Below, in pieces: positions 35,329 to 44,659 of a DNA stretch of 64,000 nt (its first letter is position 1; each line of letters starts with the position of its first letter). Below the pieces are notes generated by a model. It ran no database searches. It was not told the origin of the DNA and saw only the letters and a list, made by a program, of their open reading frames with translations. A program made the position numbers and the translations under genes. Source of the DNA: Streptomyces dangxiongensis (lineage in GTDB: Bacteria; Actinomycetota; Actinomycetes; Streptomycetales; Streptomycetaceae); assembly GCF_003675325.1 (NCBI RefSeq), contig NZ_CP033073.1, positions 4,464,001 to 4,528,000 of the forward strand, given 5' to 3'.

Positions 35329-36729
35329 ATGGGGCTTTCGTTACCTGAACCGAGGGGTCACCAGCGGGACGTCGTCTTCCTGAACGAACGCGGCCACTGC
35401 GTCGTTCTGGGCACGGCGGGCAGCGGCAAGACGACGATGGCGGTTCATCGGGCTCACTATCTAGCCACGGTCCCGGGTATCGGAGGCCGCACCCTGTTGG
35501 TCACCTTCAACAAGGCTCTCGTTACCTACCTCCGGGGTATGGGCACCGCGCCCCCGAACTTGCAGATTGAGACCTACCATACATTCGCGCGCGGCTACCT
35601 CGCGCACCGGACAAAAGCGCCGGTGCGCATATGCAAGTCCAAGAAACAGATGGTCGAGCGGGCATTGGTAGAGGCCCGCCAGCGTCACCACTCCCGGGCA
35701 GTGATCCACCGCCCACTCGATTTCTTCCTGGACGAATTGCACTGGATGGTTGGGCACGGCATTGTCGACCAGCAGACGTATGTGGAAAGCCGCACACGTC
35801 GAGTTGGCCGGGGTAGGCCGCTTCAGCAACCTGACCGTGAAGTCGTCTTCGAGGTCTACCAACGCTATGTGCAGTTGCGTGCCGAAGCCGGGTACGCGTA
35901 CGACTTCGACAACATGGCGTCGACTGTCCTGGCTGCCCTTGAGGTTGACCCGACCAAGCGGCTCTACCGGCATGTAGTCGTCGATGAGGGTCAGGACTTC
36001 ACACCTGAGATGATCCGAAGTCTGGCGGCTGCCATTCCTGACGACGGTTCGCTGACGTTCTTCGGGGACTACGCGCAGCAGATCTACGGAAGTCGGATGT
36101 CCTGGCGCTCGTTGGGTCTTCACGTGTCAAATGTCGTGGAGTTTGCCCACAACTATCGCAACAGCCGTCAGGTCGCCCAACTCGCCCAGGGCATATCGGA
36201 TATGCCGCACTTCAAGGACGACGTTGATCTGGTTCAGCCGACCGGATCGGCGGCCGATGGTCCGAAACCCACCATTCTGGAGACAGCAAGCACGGACGAG
36301 CAGCTCGTTCAGGCAGCACGCAACGCTCTGGCGCTGGGCGCGGACCGTCAGGTCGCTATCCTCATGCGCACGAGAGACCATGAGGGCAAACTCAGATCTC
36401 TCCTTGACCGAGGCCGTGTCTCCGTTCGCCGCCTGCACCGTGATCTTGCGTGCTGGACAGACGAACCTGGGGTGTTCTACGGGACTTATTCCGCGGCGAA
36501 AGGCTTCGAGTTCGACTCGGTCATCCTCCCATTCTGCGATGCGGACGAGTTGCCGAAGCCGAGTGAGGTGGAGGCCCATGGCTTGGAGGAGGCCAAGGCC
36601 CGCGAGGCCCGGCAGTTGTACGTGGCTATCACCCGGGCTCGTACGGACCTCATCGTGTTGCACTCGAGTAAGCTCACCGATCTGCTGCCGCACGAGATGT
36701 CCGATCTGTATGTGCGGGTGGGCTTGTGA
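35329..36729 (+). CDS. Compact UvrD/Rep-like superfamily 1 helicase
   Basis: 466 residues, much shorter than UvrD. Motifs in order: Q-motif EPRGHQ, Walker A VLGTAGSGKTT (Lys near 34), Ia LLVTFNKALVTYL, Walker B VVVDEGQDFTPEM, III FFGDYAQQIYGS, IV EFAHNYRN, V TYSAAKGFEFDSVILP, VI EARQLYVAITRARTDLIVL. The 1B/2B inserts are small. ATG 35329 (or GTG 35326) is the start; the ribosome binding site is weak. Its stop overlaps the DarT-like start by four bases (GTGA), so translational coupling is likely. It may recognise or open the DNA on which the next gene's product acts. Confidence 0.85.
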   Translation: MGLSLPEPRGHQRDVVFLNERGHCVVLGTAGSGKTTMAVHRAHYLATVPGIGGRTLLVTFNKALVTYLRGMGTAPPNLQIETYHTFARGYLAHRTKAPVRICKSKKQMVERALVEARQRHHSRAVIHRPLDFFLDELHWMVGHGIVDQQTYVESRTRRVGRGRPLQQPDREVVFEVYQRYVQLRAEAGYAYDFDNMASTVLAALEVDPTKRLYRHVVVDEGQDFTPEMIRSLAAAIPDDGSLTFFGDYAQQIYGSRMSWRSLGLHVSNVVEFAHNYRNSRQVAQLAQGISDMPHFKDDVDLVQPTGSAADGPKPTILETASTDEQLVQAARNALALGADRQVAILMRTRDHEGKLRSLLDRGRVSVRRLHRDLACWTDEPGVFYGTYSAAKGFEFDSVILPFCDADELPKPSEVEAHGLEEAKAREARQLYVAITRARTDLIVLHSSKLTDLLPHEMSDLYVRVGL

Positions 36730-37424
36730 ACGACATCCTTGAGCAGGGCCGTGCCCGAGGGATCACCCGCCTATGCCACCTCACCAAGTCAGCCAACCTG
36801 TCCCACATCCTTGACACCCGGCAGATACGTCCCGTGGCTGTCCTCCAGACGGCTGCCGACGCCTACCGGCCTGCCGACACTCAGCGCTTGGACGGCGCAC
36901 CGGAGTTCACCTTCCTGAGCGTGGAGTACCCGAATACCTGGTACCTGGCGCAGGCCGCGAGCCGGGACCGCTATTTCCAGGACTGGGTGGTCCTCACGCT
37001 GGACGTCGACTTGCTCGCTGCCCCCGGCGCCCGGTTCTCCCCCTACAACTCTGCACGGGACAGGAGCGCCGGCGCCCGGACCGGAGCGGACGGCTTCAAC
37101 GCTATGTTTGCGCCTACGGTGACCGGCAAGGTGACTCTGCGACGAGAACGCGGGCATCCGTCCTGGTGGCCCACGGACGATCAGGCAGAGATACAGATAC
37201 CCGGCACCATCCCGCTGTCCGCCGTACGCACTGTCATCGTCCGGGACGAGAAGCAGGCGGAGCTGGAGCACTTCAGGCATGGCCGGTTCGGCATGGCGGC
37301 TCTGCTGCCACCCCTGGTCGTCGCTCCCGTGCTCTTCGACAAGTACGCCCTGAGCAGATCGGTGCGCTCCGGTAAACGACCACTGGAGACCCCGTACATC
37401 CCCGGAACAACTCTGGCAGAGTGA
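36726..37424 (+). CDS. DarT-like (DUF4433) ADP-ribosyltransferase, candidate toxin
   Basis: 232 residues. The opening ITRLCHLTKSANLSHILDTRQIRP matches the DarT N-terminus (xxHxTxxxNLxxIL), with His18 as NAD-binding residue. FTFLSVEYPNTWYLAQAASR fits the next strand-helix. Glu155 in DQAEIQIPGTIPLSAVRTVIV sits where DarT has its catalytic Glu. DarT enzymes attach ADP-ribose to bases of single-stranded DNA and act in phage defence with DarG, a macrodomain hydrolase. Here the neighbour is an ADP-ribosylglycohydrolase-fold protein starting four bases after the stop. I infer a toxin; the DNA target is not known. Confidence 0.75.
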   Translation: MNDILEQGRARGITRLCHLTKSANLSHILDTRQIRPVAVLQTAADAYRPADTQRLDGAPEFTFLSVEYPNTWYLAQAASRDRYFQDWVVLTLDVDLLAAPGARFSPYNSARDRSAGARTGADGFNAMFAPTVTGKVTLRRERGHPSWWPTDDQAEIQIPGTIPLSAVRTVIVRDEKQAELEHFRHGRFGMAALLPPLVVAPVLFDKYALSRSVRSGKRPLETPYIPGTTLAE

Positions 37425-37428
37425 ACAC

Positions 37429-39177
37429 GTGAACGCTGAGCTTCACCCATGGACCGACAGGGCCCGCGGCATGCTCCTCGGGGCAGCTGTCGGGGACGCC
37501 ATGGGCTGGCCTTACGAGAGGCGGGATCGAACCCGCTCACTTCCGCCGCTTAGCCAGGTATCGGGTCGATTCTTCGCCTGGCAGCGGATGGCTGGCAGCC
37601 GATTCCGTCCAATTCTTGAGGAGATCGGACCCGGCGAGTACAGCGACGACACCCAGATGCTCATCGCTGTGGCCCGCGCTCGCCTCAGCGCGGGCGACGA
37701 CTGGCTCACCTGGCTGCAACGAGTCGAGTGGCCTTTCTTCCCCGACTACGAACGCGGCGCCGGTGCCAGCGTCAAACGAGCCTGCCGTGCCTGGGAGAAG
37801 CACGAAGCGGCTTGGGGCCACAGGACCGACGACCAGGAGAAGTACTTCAGCGCCGGGGCCAACGGTGCGGCCATGCGCATCGCGCCGCACGTCATCGTTC
37901 ACCACGAGAGACCTTTCGGCGACCTAGCTGCAGACGTGGTCCGCGACGCGGCCACGACCCACGGGCACCCGCGTGCTCTCCTAGGCGCCCTGGTGCACGC
38001 GTACGCTCTGTGGATCAGTTTGCGACAACCCGCGCCGCTGGCCTACGGCTGGCTCGTCGAAGCCACGCTGGATGGGCTGAAGGACTGGCGAGAACCGGTG
38101 TGGCAGGGCTTGGACCAACATTGGCGCGATGCTGCCGCCAAGGCGTTCCCGAGTGACTACGAGCGGGCCTGGGACGACACAGTGCAGGAGGTGGAGGACC
38201 TCCTCAGCAGTGCGCGGTCCTCGTTGGACAGCGGTGCGCTCAGTGCACCCTCGGCCTTTCTTGAGGAGCACGGCCTGACCAGGACGAGAACCCGTGGTTC
38301 GGGGACCCTGTGCGCAGTGGCCGCCATCTACCTCGCGGCGCGGTCCGCTGCCGGCCCCGAGCGCGGCATGGCCGTCCCGGCCCGTCAGGAAGGCGCAGAC
38401 ACGGATACCTTGGCGTCCATGACCGCCAGTTTGCTCGGCGCAGGTCTGGGTCAGGAATGGCTCGGCTCGTTCGGCCGGACCGTTCAGGACGGTGCCCTAC
38501 TCATCACGCTGGCCGAGAAGCTACTCCGTCCCGTCTCCGAGACACTGCCCCCGCCCTCGCACGATGAGGTTGGCGAAGCTCGGTCACGATTCCTTCATGA
38601 ACTCGACGGAGCCGACTCTCGAGCCGGTCTCCTGCTGCCGGACCGCCGTCAGGCCCGCGTCGTCGCCGGAACCACCCTGACGTCTGGCAACTGGACTGCG
38701 CAACGCACTCAGTTGCTCACTGCGGACGGTCAGAACCTCTTCATCATCCGCGGGGTCCAGCGGGTGGAAGCGAAACGCGTACAGGAGGCCCCGCGTACTG
38801 AGGTGGCACAGGCCGCCGAGCACCGGCCGTTCCGGCCGGCGACCCAAGCCCGACTCCAAGGCGCCTATCTGCCGGTGGCCGACATCAGCCGCGTTACCGA
38901 GGCCCTGACTGCTCTGGGGTTGACCGCACCACGCCGCGGGAACGACTGGGTCTCCTACGAGAACCTGGTCATCAGACAAGCCCCCGCAGGGGAACGGGCC
39001 ACAGGATTTCCGGCGGCCCAACTCCGTGTTGCCATCTCCGACGTCCAAGCGGCATGGGAGCGCCTGCGAGCCATGGAGTTCGAGGGAGCGATCCAAAGGG
39101 ACGGCAGTGCCTTCTGGCTCCGGGTCGACCCGCACTTGATCGTCGCTGTCAACAACGCTGAGTCGCCTGCCGGGTGA
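37429..39177 (+). CDS. ADP-ribosylglycohydrolase with a C-terminal VOC-like domain, candidate antitoxin
   Basis: 582 residues. Residues 1–370 are an ADP-ribosylglycohydrolase (ARH/DraG) domain with all metal motifs intact: MLLGAAVGDAMGWPYE, YSDDTQM, FSAGANGAAMRI, EGADTDTLASMTASLLGAG. From about 395 there is a second region. RVVAGTTLTSGNWTAQRTQLL and then YLPVADISRVTEALTALGL, LRVAISDVQAAWERLRAMEF and FWLRVDPHLIVAV resemble a glyoxalase/VOC-like fold. ARH enzymes remove ADP-ribose from proteins or nucleic acids, so this protein could reverse the modification made by the upstream DarT-like enzyme. GTG 37429 follows the previous stop by four bases. Confidence 0.82.
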   Translation: MNAELHPWTDRARGMLLGAAVGDAMGWPYERRDRTRSLPPLSQVSGRFFAWQRMAGSRFRPILEEIGPGEYSDDTQMLIAVARARLSAGDDWLTWLQRVEWPFFPDYERGAGASVKRACRAWEKHEAAWGHRTDDQEKYFSAGANGAAMRIAPHVIVHHERPFGDLAADVVRDAATTHGHPRALLGALVHAYALWISLRQPAPLAYGWLVEATLDGLKDWREPVWQGLDQHWRDAAAKAFPSDYERAWDDTVQEVEDLLSSARSSLDSGALSAPSAFLEEHGLTRTRTRGSGTLCAVAAIYLAARSAAGPERGMAVPARQEGADTDTLASMTASLLGAGLGQEWLGSFGRTVQDGALLITLAEKLLRPVSETLPPPSHDEVGEARSRFLHELDGADSRAGLLLPDRRQARVVAGTTLTSGNWTAQRTQLLTADGQNLFIIRGVQRVEAKRVQEAPRTEVAQAAEHRPFRPATQARLQGAYLPVADISRVTEALTALGLTAPRRGNDWVSYENLVIRQAPAGERATGFPAAQLRVAISDVQAAWERLRAMEFEGAIQRDGSAFWLRVDPHLIVAVNNAESPAG

Positions 39178-39303
39178 CGCCAGCCGGTACCGAGCCTGCT
39201 CGGATGGCCCGGGTCAACTGCTTGCCGACGATCGCACCGATGCTGCATAGCCACTCGGGAGACAGGCGGGCCACCTGAAATGCACCGTGCTGCCGTGGAC
39301 GTT

Positions 39304-41985
39304 TCACTGCTCTGGCTGCGTAACAGTCGGTGAAGGTGGGACCCATGGTTCGCATACGCGCCCATCGGCCTCTAGACCGTGTTTGAGCAATTTTTGCCAT
39401 CGCGGTTCGTAGGAGCGTTCTCCGGCCAAGTGCTGCAATGCGAAAGGGTCGCCGGCGTCAGCGGCTTGGAAGGCAAGCCGTTCGGCCTCCGCGAAGTCCC
39501 CATCATCGACACACATCCAAGCCAAGTTGAACAGGGCGCCGACGTCACCAGCGTCGACAGCCAGTTGAAAGAGGCGCCTAGACTCCTCGCGATCTCGCAG
39601 AAGCGCAATTTCTGTCAAATGGCTCGTATCGCCAGCCTTGGCGGCTGCAAGAGCTATGCGTTCGGCGGATTCAAGGTCACCAGCATGTTCCCGCATCAAA
39701 GCCAGGGACCGCAAGTTGAAGGCGCCAGTTATTCCCGCTTCGGCAGCGCGTACGGAGATACGCTCGACGCTCTCCCAGTCGTCATCCTCTCCCCGCGAGT
39801 TCGCCAGGTGGAACAGGGCATCAGTGCTGCCGGCTTTGACACCCAGCCAAGCGAGACGTTCGGCCTCTTCGTATTTTCCATCGTCATCTCGGTTGTCGAC
39901 TAGGTCTCTCAAGGCATTCGTGTTTCCATATCGAATGGCACGCAAGGCGAGGAGCTCTGCCTCTTTGTGCTGTCCCGATTCTTCTCGCATGTCAGCCAAG
40001 TTCCCAAGAACATAAGGATTACCGGCTTCAGCGGCCCGGTGGGCTAGATTTTCGGCCGCCTCATATTGGCCGGATTCTTCTCGTATCCGGGCCAAGCCGT
40101 CGAAAGCATCGATGTCCCCTGCGTTTACAGCGTTCTGGTAGAGGCGTTCAGCCTCCGCCAAGTCTCCGGCTTCCTTCGCTGCGAGGGCCAGACAGCGCAC
40201 GGCATAGGTGCTCCCCAAGTCCGCTGCTTGCTGGAAGGCGCGTTCGGCGCTTTCGAAATCTCCGATCTCATCTAGCATTTCGGCTAGTGCAACCATGGCG
40301 TCGATGTCCCCCGCGGCGATAGCGTATTCGTATAGACGCTTCGCTCCTGCCTGGTCGTCGCCGCTAAAGTCTCGCTGTTCGGCCAATGCTATTAGAGCGT
40401 CTGTATTTCCGGTATTTACGGCTTGCGAGATAAGTTGTTCGGCCCCGTCGTGATCTCCAGATTCTTCCCGCATCAGGCATAGTTCTACAAGGGCTTGAGG
40501 GTCTCCTAGCTCTATCGCCAGCTGGTAGAGTCGGATCGATTCTTCTCCTTCTGCGGCCCGAGCTAGATTGACTAGTGGGTCCGTATTTCCTGATGCTGCG
40601 ACATGCAGGAGGATCTCTTCCGATCCCTCTCGATTGCCAGCCTTTTCCAAGAATCCGGACAATTGTATGAGCGCGTTTAGGTCTCCCATGTCGGCAGCTT
40701 TTAGATATAGGCGGACCGAATGCTGGAGGCGCAATCGCTTCTGGGCCTCAGAAGCGAGGGATGTAAGGTCATCAGGGTTGCTGACGTGCAGGGCTGCCGC
40801 GTCCCAGAAGGTACTGGGAGGCGCCTTGAATTTTCGAGCTGTCCGGGCGTCCTGTTCGAGAAAGTCGGCAAGACGGTAATGAGGCTCATTAAACCTCGCC
40901 TTGCCGGGGCGGGGACGCATTCGAGACAGTGGTCCACGTGCGCCGTTGAGAGGGATTGCTGCGTAGTTCAGTGCCTGTTGCAGCCAATCATCCGCCGATT
41001 GATCCCATTGCAGGTCGGTCAGGTAGCCCGGTGCAGCCGCCTCAAGAAACGTAAGCGGTAGGGCTAAACTGTGGCCGAGGCGCCGAGCATCCATGGCAGC
41101 ATCGATCACTGCCTTAGCGGCAGGCGGCGCATTGCGGTAACGCTCCATAAGGGCTGGTGCTGCTGCCAAGTACTGCGTGATGTGACCTTGTTCCGCATTC
41201 TCGGCAGCGAGTTTCAGCCGCGGGTCGGTTTTAACGGTGGCGCGGAGGGTATCTAGCGCTCTCTCGCTAAACACCTCTGGAACGGGTACATCTTTTCCCA
41301 TCATGAGGGCACGAGCTTGCGCGTGGGGATCTGCTTTTCCGGAGGTAGGAGAGGTAGTGAGGGTAATCCAATACTCGTTCCAGATTGTGCCGAGAACCAA
41401 TACAGGGGCACGCTTGGGGTCTCGGAGCAGTGTGCGCAGCTTCGAGGCTACCTGCTCGCCCAGGGAACTTGTCGTCGTTAGGAGGTAGTGCTGGATCTCG
41501 TCCAGCCACACCACGGTGTGTGGCTGGATCGCGTCTGCGACGGACAGGATTTCCTGAAGTCCGCTGGGATCAACGGGATGCCACAGTCGCCAGTGATTTG
41601 GGAGGCTTTGTATGGCCTCCCAACAGGCGCGGGTCTTTCCGGTCGAAGATCCCCCCACCAGGATTGCAATTCCGCTCGCTCCTGCAGCGGCATGCTGCGT
41701 AACGTCGCGTAGACGTTGGTCATGATCCCGCTCGATGTAGAGGGGTAGTTCGGGCAGGTTCTCGCCGCCCGTGGATGGTGAGGCAGTGATGGCCTGTTTC
41801 ACGCTCAATGTGTATGGGTTGGTAACCTCGCTGATCGGCTGTCCGGTTGCTTGAGCAGCAAGTCTACGGCGCTGGAGAGCATCACCTTCATGAATGATGA
41901 TGTCCCCACCGGCTTGATAAATCCGAGCATTGTCCGTCGCGTGGGCGTCTTGCTGCACGGACTGCCGCCCGCGGTCGCTGATCAC
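39304..41985 (-). CDS. STAND-type NTPase with Sel1/TPR-like repeats
   Basis: 893 residues. The short N-terminal motif ARIYQAGGDIIIHE is followed by an NTPase with P-loop GGSSTGKT (111–118) and Walker B VVWLDEI (Asp162, Glu163), then from about residue 430 some 13 degenerate repeats of 34–36 residues (for example AGDIDAMVALAEMLDEIGDFESAERAF), of the TPR/Sel1 type. STAND proteins of this layout sense a ligand through the repeats and oligomerise; many act in phage defence or signalling. The ATG overlaps the stop of the small upstream gene (ATGA), so the two are coupled. GC is lower than in the core genes. Confidence 0.8.
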   Translation of the reverse strand: MISDRGRQSVQQDAHATDNARIYQAGGDIIIHEGDALQRRRLAAQATGQPISEVTNPYTLSVKQAITASPSTGGENLPELPLYIERDHDQRLRDVTQHAAAGASGIAILVGGSSTGKTRACWEAIQSLPNHWRLWHPVDPSGLQEILSVADAIQPHTVVWLDEIQHYLLTTTSSLGEQVASKLRTLLRDPKRAPVLVLGTIWNEYWITLTTSPTSGKADPHAQARALMMGKDVPVPEVFSERALDTLRATVKTDPRLKLAAENAEQGHITQYLAAAPALMERYRNAPPAAKAVIDAAMDARRLGHSLALPLTFLEAAAPGYLTDLQWDQSADDWLQQALNYAAIPLNGARGPLSRMRPRPGKARFNEPHYRLADFLEQDARTARKFKAPPSTFWDAAALHVSNPDDLTSLASEAQKRLRLQHSVRLYLKAADMGDLNALIQLSGFLEKAGNREGSEEILLHVAASGNTDPLVNLARAAEGEESIRLYQLAIELGDPQALVELCLMREESGDHDGAEQLISQAVNTGNTDALIALAEQRDFSGDDQAGAKRLYEYAIAAGDIDAMVALAEMLDEIGDFESAERAFQQAADLGSTYAVRCLALAAKEAGDLAEAERLYQNAVNAGDIDAFDGLARIREESGQYEAAENLAHRAAEAGNPYVLGNLADMREESGQHKEAELLALRAIRYGNTNALRDLVDNRDDDGKYEEAERLAWLGVKAGSTDALFHLANSRGEDDDWESVERISVRAAEAGITGAFNLRSLALMREHAGDLESAERIALAAAKAGDTSHLTEIALLRDREESRRLFQLAVDAGDVGALFNLAWMCVDDGDFAEAERLAFQAADAGDPFALQHLAGERSYEPRWQKLLKHGLEADGRVCEPWVPPSPTVTQPEQ

Positions 41986-42398
41986 GATTCGTTGATGGTT
42001 TGGTTGCCCGCAGCCTGGAAGATTCGGGCCCGACCGGAAGCCCGTGCGTGCATCTCGACTTTCTTTAGGCTGTCACGTACCGCAGCGGTCAGCAGCGGCG
42101 TGAGTTCCTCATCCAGTACTCGGCGTAGCTCGTCTCCCAGGGTGGGATCGTTCTGCAAAAGCCTTCGCAGCCGACGTTGCCAGTCCGCAGCAAGTTCGCT
42201 CTCTGCCTCCGCGTCTCCCGATTCTCTGGCAGCCAAAACCTCGTCCCGGACCTCAGCCAGTTCTCCCTCGATCACTGGGATCCGCTCCGGGTGCACTCGC
42301 TGCCACAAGGTGACTGCCGAAGCACGCGCCTGCTGCCAGGCATCGGTCGCCATCGCGCTCACCAACGCCGTACCCACGGCCAAGACCAGCGGTTCCAC
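41982..42398 (-). CDS. Small membrane-anchored partner of the STAND NTPase
   Basis: 138 residues. A hydrophobic N-terminal stretch (PLVLAVGTALVSAMATDAW) is followed by amphipathic helices (VIEGELAEVRDEVLAARESG, LRRVLDEELTPLLTAAVRDSL) and ends ARIFQAAGNQTINES. The terminal motif resembles the ARIYQAGGDIII motif at the start of the NTPase encoded next, which suggests a shared interaction module. The last codon overlaps the NTPase start. Small proteins of this kind often precede STAND genes in Streptomyces; their role is not known to me. Confidence 0.7.
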   Translation of the reverse strand: MEPLVLAVGTALVSAMATDAWQQARASAVTLWQRVHPERIPVIEGELAEVRDEVLAARESGDAEAESELAADWQRRLRRLLQNDPTLGDELRRVLDEELTPLLTAAVRDSLKKVEMHARASGRARIFQAAGNQTINES

Positions 42399-42669
42399 AA
42401 GACTCCTATCCGCAGAAGCTATGCCGTCACCGTAACGGACGGGCCGTCACACGACCGAGTCATTGGATAGACGTTGTTGGAGTACAAGTGGCAGGCCCGT
42501 TCCCACAGTTGGGATCTCGGCGGTGATTGTCGCCGGGCTGTCGGCCGCGAGGGTGGGGGGCATCGATCGCGACGATCCTGGAGAGTGCCAGTGATGGCGG
42601 TCAGGCGCTCGACCGAGACGTCATCGAGTACGCAGGCGCGCTACCTCAATGCGTGCCATATGGCGCCTG

Positions 42670-43209
42670 TCATCGGCTGGCGCGGATCATCACGGTGAGG
42701 ACTGGTGAGGCCGGTGACGGTTGGCTTTGCCCGATGTCCTCGTACCCCCACGACTCGTAGAGCGCATGGACCTTTCCGTCCCCAGCGGCCGGGTTGACCA
42801 TGAGCGTGACGTACGGTTCGTCGCGGGTGGCGAGGAGGGTGTCGTGGATGCGGCGGGCGGTGCCTGTTTTCCGCCAGGTCGGCCGGACGCCGATCTCCTT
42901 GAGGGCCAAGGCCGGACGCTCGGTGTAGATATCCGCCGGCGTCGGGCTGGTGCGCTGCCAGTAGCGGTCACCGTGCTCGATGGTGTTGCCGTACGCGTAG
43001 CCGACCGGATGCCCATCCGCGTACGCGAGGACGGCCGTGAATCCCGGCTCGGTGCTGTGCCGGTCAAGGCGTTCGCCGAACGCGGTGACCGCGTAGTTCG
43101 GCAGGTGGAGGAGCGGGGCGCGCACTTCGGCGTATACGTCGAGGAGGTCGCCGCGGGCGGTGTCTAGGGTCGTGAAGGTGCGCAGTTCGATGGCGGGCGC
43201 CGTGGTCAT
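42670..43209 (-). CDS. GNAT-family N-acetyltransferase
   Basis: 179 residues. The acetyl-CoA-binding motif region is LALKEIGVRPTWRKTGTARRIHDTLLA (a modified Q/RxxGxG/A), followed by YVTLMVNPAAGDGKVHALYESWGYEDIG, the usual end of the fold. The acceptor substrate is unknown. The ATG overlaps the stop of the upstream XRE gene by four bases, so they are co-translated. It stands near the lanthipeptide genes but on the opposite strand; a role in the pathway is only a guess. Confidence 0.85.
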   Translation of the reverse strand: MTTAPAIELRTFTTLDTARGDLLDVYAEVRAPLLHLPNYAVTAFGERLDRHSTEPGFTAVLAYADGHPVGYAYGNTIEHGDRYWQRTSPTPADIYTERPALALKEIGVRPTWRKTGTARRIHDTLLATRDEPYVTLMVNPAAGDGKVHALYESWGYEDIGQSQPSPASPVLTVMIRASR

Positions 43210-44489
43210 GCGGCCATCCTCCAGGTGGCGGTGTGCTCGGTCCAGGTCTGCACGGTGGAGCTGCCCGGCGCGGTGGCGCGTAGTGCGGCCCCGAACTCCT
43301 GCAGCATGCGCGTGACCCGAGCGTGCTGGGTGGCGGCCTCGGCGGAAACCTTCATCGCGGTGGCCGTGGCAGCGTCAGGGGCGCCCTGGGCGAGCTGGGC
43401 GTGTGCGAGCCGGGTGGTGGCGATGGCGCGGGACCGGATCATGTGGGGCCGGAGGGCGGACAGGCAGCGGTGGGCGTGGTACTCGGCGGCCGAGTAGTCT
43501 CCGAGCGCCAAGTTCGCGGAGAGGGCCAGGGAGTCCAGTTCGGCCTGGTCGTAGAAGGCGAGCATCCACACCGGCCGGTAGTCGGCGGGATCGGCGCGCA
43601 GCATGGCGTCCTGCGCCTGCTCGAAGGCCCGGCGGATGCCGGTGCGGTCCTGCGCTGTGCCGTGGATGGCGCCCTGGCGGGCCAGGCCGAGGGAGGCGAA
43701 CAGGGGGTCTCGGCGGGTGAGGTGCAGGTTGCGGGCGACGTCATTGGCGGCAAGCGCGTCGGCGGGGCGGCCCATGTGGCGGTACATGGTGCCCGCGTGG
43801 CTCCAGATGCGGAACTTGATCGCCTGGTCGCCGGACATCTCGGCGAGGGCTTGGGCCTCGCGCATGTGCGCCTTGGCGACGTCGTAGCGTCGGCCGTCGA
43901 TGGCGGCCCACATCGCGGAGGAGCGGAAGGCGGCTGCGGAGGCGTAGAGGTTGCTGCGTACGCGCTGGGTGGCGCTGCCGGCGTTCTGGAGGTTGAGCGC
44001 CTCGTCGGCGAGGGCGGCGGCCCGCTGCTCGATGCCGAGTTGTCCGCCGTGGCGGTGGTCGCTGGCGATGATCTCGGCGAAGCGCTTGTTGAGGCGGTTG
44101 ACGTCGCTCATGCCGATACGGCGCGGCGATGCGGTGCCGGGAGCGGCTGCTGCTGCGGCCGCCGCTGCGATGCTGCCGACGAGGGTGCGGCGCTTCATGT
44201 CGGGGTCCTCCTGCTGCGGTGGGGCCGGGGTGGACGAAGGCCGGCTCCGTGGCACGAACCCTAAAGCGACGGCGGGTAGTCCGGTGACGTCCTCAAGTGC
44301 CTTGCGGGCGGCTGACTTTGGCCACGTGACCCGGCCCGCTTTCCATGCCCGGACCGATGAGCCGTCGAGTCCTCCAGGGCGCCCGGTCAACCGTTCAATG
44401 GCCCTGTTCACTGCCTCGGCGAGGCTGTTGGAGCTGTAGCCGTGTTCGGTCATCCACGCCTCAAGAACGGTGTTGCGGGTGGTGTCCAT
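43206..44489 (-). CDS. XRE-like regulator with TPR-type sensor domain
   Basis: 427 residues. The N-terminus (VLEAWMTEHGYSSNSLAEAVNRA, GSSVRAWKAGRVTWPKSAARKALEDVTG) is a helix-turn-helix of the type found in actinobacterial transcriptional repressors with TPR sensors. A Pro-rich linker and MKRRTLVGSIAAAAAAAAAPG follow, then helical repeats (KAHMREAQALAEMSGDQAIKFRIWSHAGTMYRHMG…) to the end. Such regulators often lie beside RiPP clusters and may control the lanthipeptide genes to the right, which are divergent. Confidence 0.78.
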   Translation of the reverse strand: MDTTRNTVLEAWMTEHGYSSNSLAEAVNRAIERLTGRPGGLDGSSVRAWKAGRVTWPKSAARKALEDVTGLPAVALGFVPRSRPSSTPAPPQQEDPDMKRRTLVGSIAAAAAAAAAPGTASPRRIGMSDVNRLNKRFAEIIASDHRHGGQLGIEQRAAALADEALNLQNAGSATQRVRSNLYASAAAFRSSAMWAAIDGRRYDVAKAHMREAQALAEMSGDQAIKFRIWSHAGTMYRHMGRPADALAANDVARNLHLTRRDPLFASLGLARQGAIHGTAQDRTGIRRAFEQAQDAMLRADPADYRPVWMLAFYDQAELDSLALSANLALGDYSAAEYHAHRCLSALRPHMIRSRAIATTRLAHAQLAQGAPDAATATAMKVSAEAATQHARVTRMLQEFGAALRATAPGSSTVQTWTEHTATWRMAA

Positions 44490-44659
44490 GCGGGCACGGT
44501 AGCCCGCGCAATCCCCGCTCGCCAGGTAAAGGAGAGGTCAAAACGTCCTAGGCGAGTCCGTCGGCTGAGTGCCTGAACGTCCTAACCAACCTGTTGGGAA
44601 AGGGAGTTGTCTGGGTGCTGGTCGCCCGTCGCGCCCCACCGTGCGGGCGGCTGTTGACG

